A stretch of 57,700 bases of DNA from CAYWRO01 sp964460345. Lineage in GTDB: Bacteria; Planctomycetota; Phycisphaerae; Phycisphaerales; UBA1924. The DNA lies in contig CAYWRO010000017.1 of NCBI GenBank assembly GCA_964460345.1, positions 1 through 57,700 of the forward strand. The letters are read 5' to 3'. Within the stretch, counting starts at the first letter, position 1; every line of letters starts with the position of its first letter. The notes beneath the pieces were generated by a model. That model ran no database searches, was not told the origin of the DNA, and was given only the letters and a program-made list of their open reading frames with translations. Of the stretch, positions 40,794 through 50,098 are shown one piece after another. The position numbers and the translations under genes are program-made.

Positions 40794-41165
40794 TCACGAA
40801 GCGCCGACCCGCTTCATCCGAAAGTTCGCCGCCGAGGCGCTCGCCAGTTGCAGCGCTGCGCGTCGCACATCCTCGCCCGCTTCGACGAACTCCACGCCGA
40901 CGCATCGCTTGAAGAGCCCGAACCGGCGCGTCCAGATCAGCCGCACGGTCGCCTCGACCGGCCCTTCGCTGCTCGGCAGCACCACGCTGACGAGTTGCCC
41001 TTTCCGCGTGGGAACGCCGCGGCTCTGGCACCGCATCCCGCGCGAGGAGATGTCCTCGATGCGGCCCAGTTCGCACGATGGGCCCTCGATGCGGAACCGC
41101 CCGGCACGCCGCTTGTTCCCGCTGCCGAGATCGCCACACACCGCTATTCCGTTGAAGCCGATCAT
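40794..41165 (-). CDS. PilZ-domain protein
   Basis: A 123-aa single-domain protein. KRRAGRFRIEG provides the RxxxR c-di-GMP-binding motif and EDISSRGMRC the (D/N)xSxxG motif, followed by a beta-barrel pattern (VSVVLPSSEGPVEATVRLIWTRR, CVGVEFVEAGEDVRRA). It is expected to bind cyclic di-GMP in the cytoplasm; the output is unknown. The ATG at 41165 begins just before the domain; ATGs at 41222 and 41240 would add residues rich in Arg and Pro. Confidence 0.83.
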   Translation of the reverse strand: MIGFNGIAVCGDLGSGNKRRAGRFRIEGPSCELGRIEDISSRGMRCQSRGVPTRKGQLVSVVLPSSEGPVEATVRLIWTRRFGLFKRCVGVEFVEAGEDVRRAALQLASASAANFRMKRVGAS

Positions 41166-41314
41166 GCCCCAAGCATGCAATCTGCGCCCTTCACCCACCA
41201 CCCGTGGCGGCCGTGAAGCCATGCCCGCGGCACCGCCCATGACGCTTGTGCCGTCCGTTCAGGCCGCAGACCTCCCCACCCACGCCCGATAACCAGCGCC
41301 GGTGCTCGCTGGCG

Positions 41315-43171
41315 CTATCGAATGAGCCCGATCTTCCCTCGAACCCGCGAGGCCACGTTCGTCCGCCCGGACCGGTCCAGCAGATCCGCATACCGGAGCC
41401 CGATGCGGAAGTAGTTGCTCTGCCGCATGAACTGCTCGGCCATCTGCTGGGGCGGTCGCACGCGCTCCCACGCATCCTCATACAGATCGCCGATCTGGTT
41501 GTTCTTCCCGCTTACGCGCAGCAGGCGCTCGGCCGACTTCAACGCATCGATCACAAACGGTCCATCGTTCGTGTACCGCTGGATCACCTCCTGATAGCAG
41601 GCCCACGCCTTGTTCTTATCTCCCTCCCGCTCCCACAGCCGCCCCTGCGCCATCCGGATCTCCGCGATCAGGTCCGATCGCCCGGAGCAGATCCGCAGTG
41701 CCCGCTCCCACAGTTCGTGCTGCGCCCGCGTCTCCTCAACCGTTTCAATCATGGGCCGCAGCACGCTCAGCGTGAAGTCCGGGTACTTGCTGCCCGCGAG
41801 CCGGTCCAGCACCTTGGCCCAATTCTGCTTCTGCTCGTAGCTCAGGCGCCCGTCCGCCGCGATGTCGCGAATCACCTCCCACCCGCGCCGATACCCCGGC
41901 GTCCGCCGCAGACCCGTCTCGACCAGGCCCAGCGCATCGGCGAGCGTCGGTGGCCGCGTGCGCGGCAGGTCGCGGGATGTCTTCACCGCCAGTGGATACG
42001 GCGGCGGGTATTCCTCGGCGGAGCCTTCCAGTTCCAGCAGTCGAATACCCGCATCCGTCAGCGCCGCCGCCGCCCACCGTTGCTCGCGCGGTTCCGTCAT
42101 TGATTCGGCCAGAAACGCCAGGTCTCCATCCGAAATGCGCTCTCGCCGCTGTGGATCAAAGACGTCCCCCTTCACACCCTTGTACGCGTCGTATCGCCCG
42201 AACTCGAGGTTCCACTCTGCCCGGCTCCCGCGCCCCTCTACGAATCCCACCCACGCGTGCGACACCTCGGCGCTGCGCGCGACCACGTAGGTCGTCGGCA
42301 CCCCGATCGCCTTCCCGCACGTCATCGCGTAATACGCCTGGTCCGCGCACACGCCTCCGTACTTCTCGATATTCGCCAGCGTGAACCCTTCGCGCGTCAC
42401 CTGCTTCTCCGCGCCGCGCCGGAAGTGTTCGTAGTCGTATTTGATGTCGAAGTACCGCGCTCCGATCCGCCGGTCTCCCCGGTGCTTCCGCAGCGCCCAT
42501 TTCAGCTCGTCAATCGTCCCGGTCACGTCCACCAGGTAGATCAGCACATCCGGCGGCATGTTCCGCGGGTTGAAGACCAGCGCCCGTTCGTTCTCCACGA
42601 AGTAGCCGAACAGCGCCACCGGGTCCGGGGAGTTCACACGGTTCTCATTGATGTCGTAGTGCAGCGGCTCTTCAAACACCACGCACACGGCCGCGGCGAG
42701 CGCGCCGAACGTCTCCAGTCGACCCGCTTCACCGTGGTCTCCCGCCAGGCGCACGATAAGCCGGCTCATGCCGTTCGCATCGTCATCCTCGTGCAGCGCA
42801 AAGGCCAGGTGCCCGGCAAACGTCGGGTTGGCTCGCAGCACGCCCCACGCGGGGCCCTGCCGCTGCCGGGGCGCATCTTTGAAGAACGCCGACAGGCGAC
42901 GCCACTTGGCCGCCTCCACCCACGCTTCCGCCCGGCGCTCGTCCCCATAGGCGATCAGGGCGTCGAACACCGCCGAAAGTTCCCGGTGCATCGCCGCCAG
43001 GTCCGGCCCACCCTCAGCCATGTCCCCTTGCGCGAGAATTTCCGCGATCCGCCCCTCCGCCCATGCCTCCATGGCCGCCGGACGCGCGGGCGACTGCCCC
43101 AGCGCGGCGGCGGGCCACAGCGCCAGCAGCGCGAACACCACCACACTCGCAAATTTCGCCGCGGCGCTCAT
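41315..43171 (-). CDS. Secreted transglutaminase-like protein
   Basis: A 618-aa protein with a signal peptide (MSAAAKFASVVVFALLALWPAAALGQ). A helical N-terminal half is followed by a papain-like transglutaminase core: GGVCADQAYYAMTCGKAIGVP contains the nucleophilic Cys, VSHAWVGFVEG the His, and RAEWNLEFGRYDAYKG a region where an acidic third residue is expected. The C-terminal third contains TPR-like helices (AWACYQEVIQRYTNDGPFVIDAL). The reaction (crosslinking, protease or peptidoglycan-related) is unknown. GGAGGA precedes the ATG at 43171. Confidence 0.8.
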   Translation of the reverse strand: MSAAAKFASVVVFALLALWPAAALGQSPARPAAMEAWAEGRIAEILAQGDMAEGGPDLAAMHRELSAVFDALIAYGDERRAEAWVEAAKWRRLSAFFKDAPRQRQGPAWGVLRANPTFAGHLAFALHEDDDANGMSRLIVRLAGDHGEAGRLETFGALAAAVCVVFEEPLHYDINENRVNSPDPVALFGYFVENERALVFNPRNMPPDVLIYLVDVTGTIDELKWALRKHRGDRRIGARYFDIKYDYEHFRRGAEKQVTREGFTLANIEKYGGVCADQAYYAMTCGKAIGVPTTYVVARSAEVSHAWVGFVEGRGSRAEWNLEFGRYDAYKGVKGDVFDPQRRERISDGDLAFLAESMTEPREQRWAAAALTDAGIRLLELEGSAEEYPPPYPLAVKTSRDLPRTRPPTLADALGLVETGLRRTPGYRRGWEVIRDIAADGRLSYEQKQNWAKVLDRLAGSKYPDFTLSVLRPMIETVEETRAQHELWERALRICSGRSDLIAEIRMAQGRLWEREGDKNKAWACYQEVIQRYTNDGPFVIDALKSAERLLRVSGKNNQIGDLYEDAWERVRPPQQMAEQFMRQSNYFRIGLRYADLLDRSGRTNVASRVRGKIGLIR

Positions 43172-43458
43172 TACCGGATCCTCCGCTCCATTTGGGCACT
43201 CATGATACGAACCCGCAGCGAGTCCCGTTGCAGCGCGGCGGAACGTCCGAATAACCGCGGATTCGTCGCGTCATCTGACACAACCGCCCGCCGAAACAGC
43301 CCGTTGCGACCGATAACCAAGCGCAGAAATGCACGCTTCGTGCGACATCACCCGCTTTTGAACCATCGCGCCCATCCCGGCCGATCACTCACCTCGATGA
43401 ATGGGCACACGTTTCCATTGCACCGCACTTCAACTCGTAACCGGGAGGCTGGACGCGA

Positions 43459-43722
43459 ATGACCTCGACACACCAACTCCACGGCCTGATCAACCCCGCG
43501 CCGCACAGTGTCCATGACGAAAAGGAGCGCTGCACGCTCCGCATCTCGCGAGACCTGCTCGACAAGCTTCGCGACGCCGTCTACTGGACGCCGGGGCTCA
43601 CCCTCGGCGCCCTGGCTGAAGAAGCGCTCCGAACCTGCATCCACGACATCGAGCAGTCCCGCGGCGAGCCCTTCCCCCCTCGTGCCGGCAACCTCAAGCC
43701 GGGCCGGCCTGTGAGGGTCTGA
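43459..43722 (+). CDS. Small ribbon-helix-helix-like protein
   Basis: An 87-aa protein. CTLRISRDLLDKLRDAVYWTPGLTLGALAEEALRTCIHDIE has the beta-strand, helix, turn, helix layout of ribbon-helix-helix DNA-binding proteins. It may be a small transcriptional regulator, but no toxin partner adjoins it. GGGAGG lies about 10 nt before the ATG. The 287-bp region before it (43172-43458) shows nothing I can name. Confidence 0.6.
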   Translation: MTSTHQLHGLINPAPHSVHDEKERCTLRISRDLLDKLRDAVYWTPGLTLGALAEEALRTCIHDIEQSRGEPFPPRAGNLKPGRPVRV

Positions 43723-43816
43723 GTCGCAGGAGCGCTCTCCCGCACTCATCGTTTCATCAACACAGCAGATTAACAAACCTTTTCGCGATCGCACCAAAGC
43801 GCAAAGGAAGAAAGAA

Positions 43817-43978
43817 ATGGCCTTGAAGACCGCAGAAGAACGCATCGACAGCATGGAGAAGACGATCCGCATCTATCGCCTCCTTGTGATCGTCCTGTTT
43901 CTGATGATCCTCGCCATCGAGCGCGCACGCGTTTCCACCTGGATCGACGGCGTCGAATCCTGGATCGCGCGCCTCTGA
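43817..43978 (+). CDS. Small single-pass membrane protein (53 aa)
   Basis: A 53-aa ORF with an AAGGAAG SD about 8 nt upstream. It starts MALKTAEERIDSMEKTIRIYR, an amphipathic helix, then LLVIVLFLMILAIERARVS, one transmembrane helix, then WIDGVESWIARL. Good codon use, an SD and a clear membrane topology support it as real. It lies 94 bp after the ribbon-helix-helix gene and may be co-transcribed with it. Function unknown. Confidence 0.6.
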   Translation: MALKTAEERIDSMEKTIRIYRLLVIVLFLMILAIERARVSTWIDGVESWIARL

Positions 43979-44094
43979 GCATGGCGACGCCGCCTTTCCA
44001 GCCGTGACCCTGCAGGGGCGGGCGCCACGGCTCGCGGGACTCCGCGCAGCAGTGCAAATGAAGGACGCATGGCCGCCACGCAGCCGTCCCGCCC

Positions 44095-44100
44095 TACCCT
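44095..44100 (+). promoter_or_regulatory. TAnnnT -10-like element of kdsA
   Basis: TACCCT, 6-nt spacer (tgccgc), ATG at 44107; no SD. Confidence 0.5.
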
Positions 44101-44106
44101 TGCCGC

Positions 44107-44961
44107 ATGACAAACGTCTGCCGCGCAGGGTCGGTCACCATTGGAGATCAGCAGCCGCTGGCCGTCATCGCCGGCCCCTGCGTGCTGGAGTCGCGCCAGC
44201 TCGGTCTTGACATCGGTGGCGTCCTGCGAGATGCGTGCGCGCGCCTCGGCCTTGCGTACGTCTTCAAGGCGTCCTTCGACAAGGCCAATCGTTCCAGTGT
44301 CGATTCCCCCCGCGGCCCGGGCATGGATACCGGCCTCGCCTGGCTGCGCGAAATCGGCGAGGAACTCGGCGTCCCCGTCACGACGGACGTGCACGCCCCC
44401 GAGCAGTGCGACCCCGCCGCGCACGCCGTCGACATCCTCCAGATCCCCGCATTTCTCTGCCGGCAGACGGATTTGCTCTTCGCCGCCGGCCGCGCCGCCG
44501 CCGCCCGCGCCCAGCGGATCGGCCGTCCCGCCGCCGTCAACATCAAGAAGGGCCAGTTCCTCTCCCCCGCCGAGATGAGCGGCCCGGTCGGCAAGCTCGC
44601 CCAGGTCGGCTGCGACGACATCCTCCTGACCGAACGCGGCACCTTCTTTGGTTACGGTCGCCTCGTGAACGACTTCATCGGCGTGGCCGAAATGGCCCAG
44701 GTCGGCGGCGGCCGCCCCGTCTGCTTTGATGCAACCCACTCCACCCAGCGACCCGGGGGCAAGGTCACCGCCGGCGCGCGCGACATGGCCCCCATGCTCG
44801 CCCGCGCCGCGGTCGCGGCAGGCGTGGACGCCGTCTTCCTCGAGTGCCACCCCGAGCCGGAGCAGGCGCTCTCCGATGCCGCCACCATGCTCCCCCTCCA
44901 CACGGTTCCTGAGTTGCTGGCGCAGCTCGCCGCCATCCGCGCGGCGCTCGCGCGCCCCTAG
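44107..44961 (+). CDS. kdsA: 3-deoxy-8-phosphooctulonate synthase (metal-dependent type)
   Basis: A 284-aa TIM-barrel enzyme of usual length. It condenses phosphoenolpyruvate with arabinose 5-phosphate to KDO-8-phosphate, a lipid A/LPS core precursor. Motifs are VIAGPCVLES, YVFKASFDKANRSS, RGPGMDTGL, VTTDVHAPEQ, DILQIPAFLCRQTDLL, NIKKGQFLSP, VCFDATHSTQRPGG and FLECHPEPEQALSDAATM. Cys25 in GPC is the metal ligand of the metal-dependent class (Asn in E. coli KdsA). Its presence implies KDO-containing envelope glycolipid. No other KDO gene is adjacent. Confidence 0.95.
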   Translation: MTNVCRAGSVTIGDQQPLAVIAGPCVLESRQLGLDIGGVLRDACARLGLAYVFKASFDKANRSSVDSPRGPGMDTGLAWLREIGEELGVPVTTDVHAPEQCDPAAHAVDILQIPAFLCRQTDLLFAAGRAAAARAQRIGRPAAVNIKKGQFLSPAEMSGPVGKLAQVGCDDILLTERGTFFGYGRLVNDFIGVAEMAQVGGGRPVCFDATHSTQRPGGKVTAGARDMAPMLARAAVAAGVDAVFLECHPEPEQALSDAATMLPLHTVPELLAQLAAIRAALARP

Positions 44962-45010
44962 CGTGCCACCAAGATCCGCTTTGCGATCTCGGCGTCATGC
45001 ACGAGGAACG

Positions 45011-46444
45011 CTACGGGGTCACCGTGATCACAAACCGGTTCGTTTCGGTGTTCCACGCCTCAATCGCGCGGCGGATCTCGCTTCGTCCAAACGACCCGTA
45101 GTCATCTTCCCCCCGCGCCATCGCGTCCATATCAAGCCCCCGCAGCCGCGACGTCGCCAGCACCTCCGCCCAGTAGGCCGGATCCGCGTTGAGTTGCGTG
45201 ACCGAGCGCCCCATCGCCGCGGCGGCCCGGCGCACTTCCTCCGCCGTCGGCGGCTCGGCGGCCAGCCTTTCCACCTCGGCCTGCATCGCCTCGGCAAGCG
45301 CATCGGCATTGGCCGGTGTTGCGGATGCCGCGGCGAAGACCATTCCGAAGCCGGGCAGCGCCGCCCCGGGCGCGCAGGTCGCTTCCAGATCCGTCAGCGG
45401 GGGCCCCTGGCGGGTCACTCGCGCCACGATCCGCTCCTCGAGGATCCGCGCAACGACCCACAGCGCACGAAACTCGCGCACCTGGCCGACGTCCGCGCCC
45501 AGGAACCCGGCCACCACCACCACGCGCCCATCGGGCGTTGGCGCGTGCACGGTGGTCTGAATCGGGCCTTCCGGCTTTGCAAGCGTGCGTGCGTCGAGGA
45601 ATGTCTCGGGCGAGATCTGCGGACGCTCCGGCGTTGCGCCCAGCGCCTCGGCGATTGGCCCAAGCGCCGTTTCCAGCGGCACATCGCCGACGATGGCCGC
45701 CTCAACCGGCCCGCGCGCGAGGATTGACTCCAGCCACGCCTGCGCCTCGTGCACGGTGTGCCGCTGCAGGTCCGCCGCCGCGGGCAGCTTGAGGCGCACG
45801 TCATCGGGATAGATCGTCCCGATCATGGAGGTTCCGATGACACCCCAGCGCGATGAGGCGATCTTCTCGACCGCCTTGTTGATCTCCGCCTGCTGCGCCT
45901 CAAACGCATTCGGGGTCACGATCGGCGCGGTGATGAGCGCCCGGGCCAGCTCAGCCGCCGCGATCGCCGCGGTCGCCGGCCCCTCGATGCTCAGCCGAAG
46001 GTGGTCCGGTAACGCCGCGGCGGAAACATGCAGTTCTCCCTCGGCCGCCGCGCTCGGGCCGTTCCCCGCAGCGCCGGTCGCGGCCGCCCGGGCGGACTCC
46101 TGCGCCCATCCGGCGACGGCAAGCTGCGTCAGCCCGGCCTGGTCCGGCCGCTCATGGATCTCCCCGCCTGCCACCGCCACGACCAGCCGGAAACGTCCCG
46201 CCGGCTCCGCCTCGATCCGGTCGTGATGAAGCGTGAGGCCGTTGACGAGTGTGGCATGGCACACTCCCGTCTCACGCGAAAACGAAACCTCTTTCACCAC
46301 CAGCGGGCGTTCCGCGGCCGTGACCGCGGTCCCTGCCTCTCCCGCCGCGTCGGTCACTTTCGGCGGCCCTGCGGACGCAGGAGCACCACTCGTCGCGGCG
46401 ACGAGCACCAGGGCGCGGATGGTTGTACGGAGGAAGGAAGCCAC
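45011..46444 (-). CDS. Secreted M16 peptidase-like protein without catalytic motif
   Basis: A 477-aa protein from a GTG at 46444 that begins a plausible signal peptide (VASFLRTTIRALVLVAATSGAPASA). The mature part follows the M16/insulinase half-fold: VSFSRETGVCHATLVNGLTLHHD, FRLVVAVAGGEIHERPDQAGLTQL, IVGDVPLETALGPI and LEERIVARVTRQGPPLTDL. The zinc motif HxxEH is absent where expected (AGLTQLAVAGW), so it is probably a structural or partner subunit. TACCAT lies 4 nt before the GTG, slightly close for a leaderless promoter. A GTG at 46570, 3 nt after the helicase stop, is an alternative that would put it in that operon. Confidence 0.72.
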   Translation of the reverse strand: MASFLRTTIRALVLVAATSGAPASAGPPKVTDAAGEAGTAVTAAERPLVVKEVSFSRETGVCHATLVNGLTLHHDRIEAEPAGRFRLVVAVAGGEIHERPDQAGLTQLAVAGWAQESARAAATGAAGNGPSAAAEGELHVSAAALPDHLRLSIEGPATAAIAAAELARALITAPIVTPNAFEAQQAEINKAVEKIASSRWGVIGTSMIGTIYPDDVRLKLPAAADLQRHTVHEAQAWLESILARGPVEAAIVGDVPLETALGPIAEALGATPERPQISPETFLDARTLAKPEGPIQTTVHAPTPDGRVVVVAGFLGADVGQVREFRALWVVARILEERIVARVTRQGPPLTDLEATCAPGAALPGFGMVFAAASATPANADALAEAMQAEVERLAAEPPTAEEVRRAAAAMGRSVTQLNADPAYWAEVLATSRLRGLDMDAMARGEDDYGSFGRSEIRRAIEAWNTETNRFVITVTP

Positions 46445-46573
46445 GCCAATGGTACGGACCCACGGCCGGGCCGTTGCCGGTGAGGTGCAAAACTCGCAAC
46501 GGGGGAACCCCGCCGCAATGAGAGCAGACGGCCACCGCGGCGTCAGTGCAGCCGCCGCGACCGTGCCCACTCG

Positions 46574-49500
46574 TCACGGTCCCAGAAACTCACAATCCCC
46601 ATAACAATCCTTCCCCTTCGCCTCGAACCGCCCCGCCAGGATGCCGCGGATCGCCTCGTCGATTCGCGCTCGGATCGCGGTCATGTCGAGTTCGCTTAGG
46701 GCGATCGTCCCGCGCTGTCCCGTCGCCAGCAGCCAGTACTCGGCAACGCCGGTCACCGTTTCCGGTTCGGCTTCGAACAGCGGCATCGCCGCCCGCCCGG
46801 CGCGCAGGTGGTGCGAGAGGGCCATCGCATAGATGCCCATCTGCAGGTCCTTGTTGCCCGGCTCCAGCAGCGGCTTGCGCGCCTTGCCGGTCTTGTAATC
46901 GATGATGCGCCACCCGCCCGTCTCGACAAGCTGATCCACGCGGTCGATCTTCGCCACCAGCGTGTGCGTGCACGCATCGCACTCGTACGGCGTTTCCACC
47001 TTCAACTCCACATCGACGATGTGATCCAGGTCGCTGTGAAGCTGTTGATACGCAAGGTGCAACTGCGCGCGAATCTGCTTCATCTGCGCATCGTCAACCG
47101 GGTCGCTCTTGGGCCACTTGCGGAAGAACGTGCGCCGTCCAAGCTCATCCAGTTCCTTGAGCCCCGGCCGCGTCCGTCCCTCCGCATCCGCATCGCGCCA
47201 CTCGCGGTAGAAGCGCTCCAAAGACTCGTGCACGATCGTTCCGATGTCGCGCTGCGAATACGGCCGATCCTCCAGCCCCAGCACCTGCTTGAGGAAGTAG
47301 CATCGCGGACAGTTCAGATACGAGGCGATCGCGCTGTAGCTCAGCCGCAGCGGCGGCTTGATCGGCTCCGTCATCAGCCGCGCAATGACTGCACCGAGAT
47401 CTGCCGGTTCGCGTCCGCCTTCCCGCAGGCGCTCGACGATCCGCGCCGTCTGCTCCGCCAACGCCGGAAATGCCTCGCGGAACCACGCCGGCGGCTCTTT
47501 GCCCCGGCGGATCAGGCCCGCCGCGCTCATGCGCCCCGCCGCCTCCTGCAATGCGCCGATCGCCGCTTCCATCGAGCCGGCGCCGCCATCCTCGGCCACG
47601 CCCAGGGCCCGAACCGCCGCTCGCCGTGCATCGGCCGCCTGGCGCGCCGCCGCCTGCTCCTGCGCCTCCAGCGCGGAGAAGTCCACAGCCGCCGCCCCGA
47701 GGGGATCCATCAGCCGCGCCAGCACGCCCGCCTTTGTCGCCGCGTCGATCACCGCCTCGCCCGTGATCATGCTCACCCCGGCCCGCGGCGGCACCGCCAA
47801 CTCGCGCCACAAATGCATCGAGCTGGATGACTTCTGCCGCTGACTCAGCAGCACCAGCCGCCTCTCCGCGCGCGTGCACGCCACGTAGAAAACCCGACGC
47901 TCCTCGTCCTGTTGCTGGCTCTTCCAGTCCCGATCATCCTCGAGCGTCGTCAGGCCCTCGGGAATGTTCAGCCGCTCCTCCGACCGCGTGCTCCCGTACC
48001 CATTCCGCGGCATGATCCGCGGCACGAACACCGTGTCGAACTCCAGCCCCTTGGCCCCGTGCGCGGTGAGAAGCTGCACGGCGCCGCGGTCTCCCGTGCC
48101 TTCTGCCTCGCCCACTTCCGCCGCGACCGCCAGCGGCGCGGCCTCGTCGAACGAGGCGTCGATCGCGTTCTCCCCGATCGATTGAAGCTGCTGCTCATCG
48201 TTGTTGAGGTTGTCGTAATACGCGCGGAACATCCGCAGGTCGCCCGGCGCGGGCAGCCGGTCCTGTCGCTGGCGCACGAAGCGCAGCAGCGCAACAAGGT
48301 TCGCCACCCGCGCCGCCCGCTCCGATGCTCCCGCCAGGTCTGCGTGCGCAATATCCGCCAGCGTGATGATCCGGAAGATCGTCTCATCCGCCGTCCGGTG
48401 CCCATCCACCCCGCGCAGTTTCTGGTAGAGCTCCACGAACCGCTTCGCGACCGGATTGTCGTCCGTCCGTGTCGACAGATACCGGATGAAGTTCCGCGCC
48501 GCTCCCCGCCGCGGCCGCGCCGGCTTGCCGTTCCCGTCGAGCGACTCGGCGACCATGTCGCGGCTGCGCAGGGCGCGGAAGTCGCGTCCCCATCGCACGA
48601 CGTCCTCCATCTCCGCGCAGAACGGCGGACGAAGCAGCAGCCGCCGCGCCGCCCACTCCGCCGCCGGATCGATCAGGATGTCGATCCAGTTGAAGACATC
48701 CTTCACGCCCGGATCATCCAGCGGCGACCGCGGCCGCAGCAGCTTCACCGGGATGCTCTCCAGCGACATCGCGCCCGCGATCCGGTCAAGGTCGCTGTTG
48801 TTGCGCGCCACGACGGCAAACGAGGAGAGCGACCGCCCCGGCTCGCGCGCCATCGTCGCGCGGATCATCGCTGCGATCACCGCCCCGTCGTCTGCGTAGC
48901 TGGCCAGCTCGACGCACTCGACATCCCCACCCCCCTCCGCGTGCGGCCCCGCCGCTTCGACGACCTTGTCCGGCGCAAAGCGACGCTCCGCCTGCGAAAT
49001 CGTGAAGTTCGCCGCGCTCAGGATGGCCTTCGTCGACCGGTAGTTCTGCGTCAGCTCGATCTGCTCCGCATCCGTCCAGATCGACCGGAACCGGTGAAAC
49101 GCCTGGTCATCCGCCCCGCGGAAGGCGTAGATCGATTGATCGTCATCGCCAACCACGCACACATCGCACCCCGGCTTCGGCGGCGCGAGCAAACGCAGAA
49201 ACTCAATCTGCGCTGCGTTCACATCCTGAAACTCGTCCACCACGAAGCTGCAGTGATCCGCATGACAGATCGTTCGCGCAAGCTCATGTTCCTGCAGCAG
49301 CCGGATCGGCTCGGAAATCAGATCCGAAAACGCCAGCAGCCCGCGCAGCCGCCGCTGCTCGGTCAACATCTCGTTCAGCCGTGCAAGATCCTCAAACCAC
49401 GCGCACCGCACCCGCTCGGCCGCCTCGTCCACCTCGACGACCTTCGCCGAGTCCCCCTCTTCCAGGCCCCGCCCCTTCTTCGCCCGGCCGTTGCTCTTGC

Positions 49501-50098
49501 CGTTGAGCTTCGGCGCCGGCCGCGCTTCAAACTCGCCGCGCTCGATCCGCTCTCGCCACGCCTCCGCGTGCTTCAACGCCGCGGCGGGACTGATGGCATG
49601 GTTCGCCAGGTATTCCAGGTGCCGGTTCACTTCCTCCACCAGCACGCCCGGCCCCTGGGCGGCATACCCCGGAAACAGATCGTGCTCGACGATCAGGTCG
49701 CGCACCATCTCGCGCTGCTGCGCGGAATCCAGAAGCTGAATCTCTCCCGGCAGCCCCAGCATGTCTGCAAAGCGGTGCAGCAGCTTCCACCCGAACCCGT
49801 GAAACGTCATTGCATGCACGCGGTCCGCACGTCCCCCGCCGACCCGCCCCGCAAGCCGCTCGCGCATCTCTTCCGCCGCCTTGACCGTGAAGGTCAGCGC
49901 CACGACCGTCTCCGGCCGCGCGCCTCGTACGTCCACCAGGTGAGCCACGCGCTCGGTGATCACCCGCGTCTTGCCCGTCCCCGGGCCGGCGAGCACGATC
50001 AGCGGCGAGCCTGCATGCTCCACCGCCCGACGCTGCTGCTCATTCAACGATTGCCGCTTGGCGGGGCCGGACGTCGTGGACAGCGCAGCATCGATCAT
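46574..50098 (-). CDS. UvrD-type helicase with C-terminal PD-(D/E)XK nuclease domain
   Basis: A 1174-aa superfamily 1A helicase-nuclease. Motifs in order: SLNEQQRRAVEH (Q motif), GPGTGKT (38-44), LTFTVKAAEEMRERL, VVDEFQDVN, VVGDDDQSIYAFRGAD, LTQNYRST, LLTAHGAKGLEFDTVFVPRI and RRVFYVACTRAERRL. The C-terminal ~270 residues hold LSYSAIASYLNCPRCYFLKQ and RIIDYKTGKA of a RecB/AddB-like nuclease. Cysteines in NCPRC and in the last residues (DCYGDC) could bind a metal or Fe-S cluster, which is inference. It probably processes DNA ends in recombination or repair. The ATG at 50098 overlaps the rsmD stop (ATGA), showing coupling. Confidence 0.92.
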   Translation of the reverse strand: MIDAALSTTSGPAKRQSLNEQQRRAVEHAGSPLIVLAGPGTGKTRVITERVAHLVDVRGARPETVVALTFTVKAAEEMRERLAGRVGGGRADRVHAMTFHGFGWKLLHRFADMLGLPGEIQLLDSAQQREMVRDLIVEHDLFPGYAAQGPGVLVEEVNRHLEYLANHAISPAAALKHAEAWRERIERGEFEARPAPKLNGKSNGRAKKGRGLEEGDSAKVVEVDEAAERVRCAWFEDLARLNEMLTEQRRLRGLLAFSDLISEPIRLLQEHELARTICHADHCSFVVDEFQDVNAAQIEFLRLLAPPKPGCDVCVVGDDDQSIYAFRGADDQAFHRFRSIWTDAEQIELTQNYRSTKAILSAANFTISQAERRFAPDKVVEAAGPHAEGGGDVECVELASYADDGAVIAAMIRATMAREPGRSLSSFAVVARNNSDLDRIAGAMSLESIPVKLLRPRSPLDDPGVKDVFNWIDILIDPAAEWAARRLLLRPPFCAEMEDVVRWGRDFRALRSRDMVAESLDGNGKPARPRRGAARNFIRYLSTRTDDNPVAKRFVELYQKLRGVDGHRTADETIFRIITLADIAHADLAGASERAARVANLVALLRFVRQRQDRLPAPGDLRMFRAYYDNLNNDEQQLQSIGENAIDASFDEAAPLAVAAEVGEAEGTGDRGAVQLLTAHGAKGLEFDTVFVPRIMPRNGYGSTRSEERLNIPEGLTTLEDDRDWKSQQQDEERRVFYVACTRAERRLVLLSQRQKSSSSMHLWRELAVPPRAGVSMITGEAVIDAATKAGVLARLMDPLGAAAVDFSALEAQEQAAARQAADARRAAVRALGVAEDGGAGSMEAAIGALQEAAGRMSAAGLIRRGKEPPAWFREAFPALAEQTARIVERLREGGREPADLGAVIARLMTEPIKPPLRLSYSAIASYLNCPRCYFLKQVLGLEDRPYSQRDIGTIVHESLERFYREWRDADAEGRTRPGLKELDELGRRTFFRKWPKSDPVDDAQMKQIRAQLHLAYQQLHSDLDHIVDVELKVETPYECDACTHTLVAKIDRVDQLVETGGWRIIDYKTGKARKPLLEPGNKDLQMGIYAMALSHHLRAGRAAMPLFEAEPETVTGVAEYWLLATGQRGTIALSELDMTAIRARIDEAIRGILAGRFEAKGKDCYGDCEFLGP

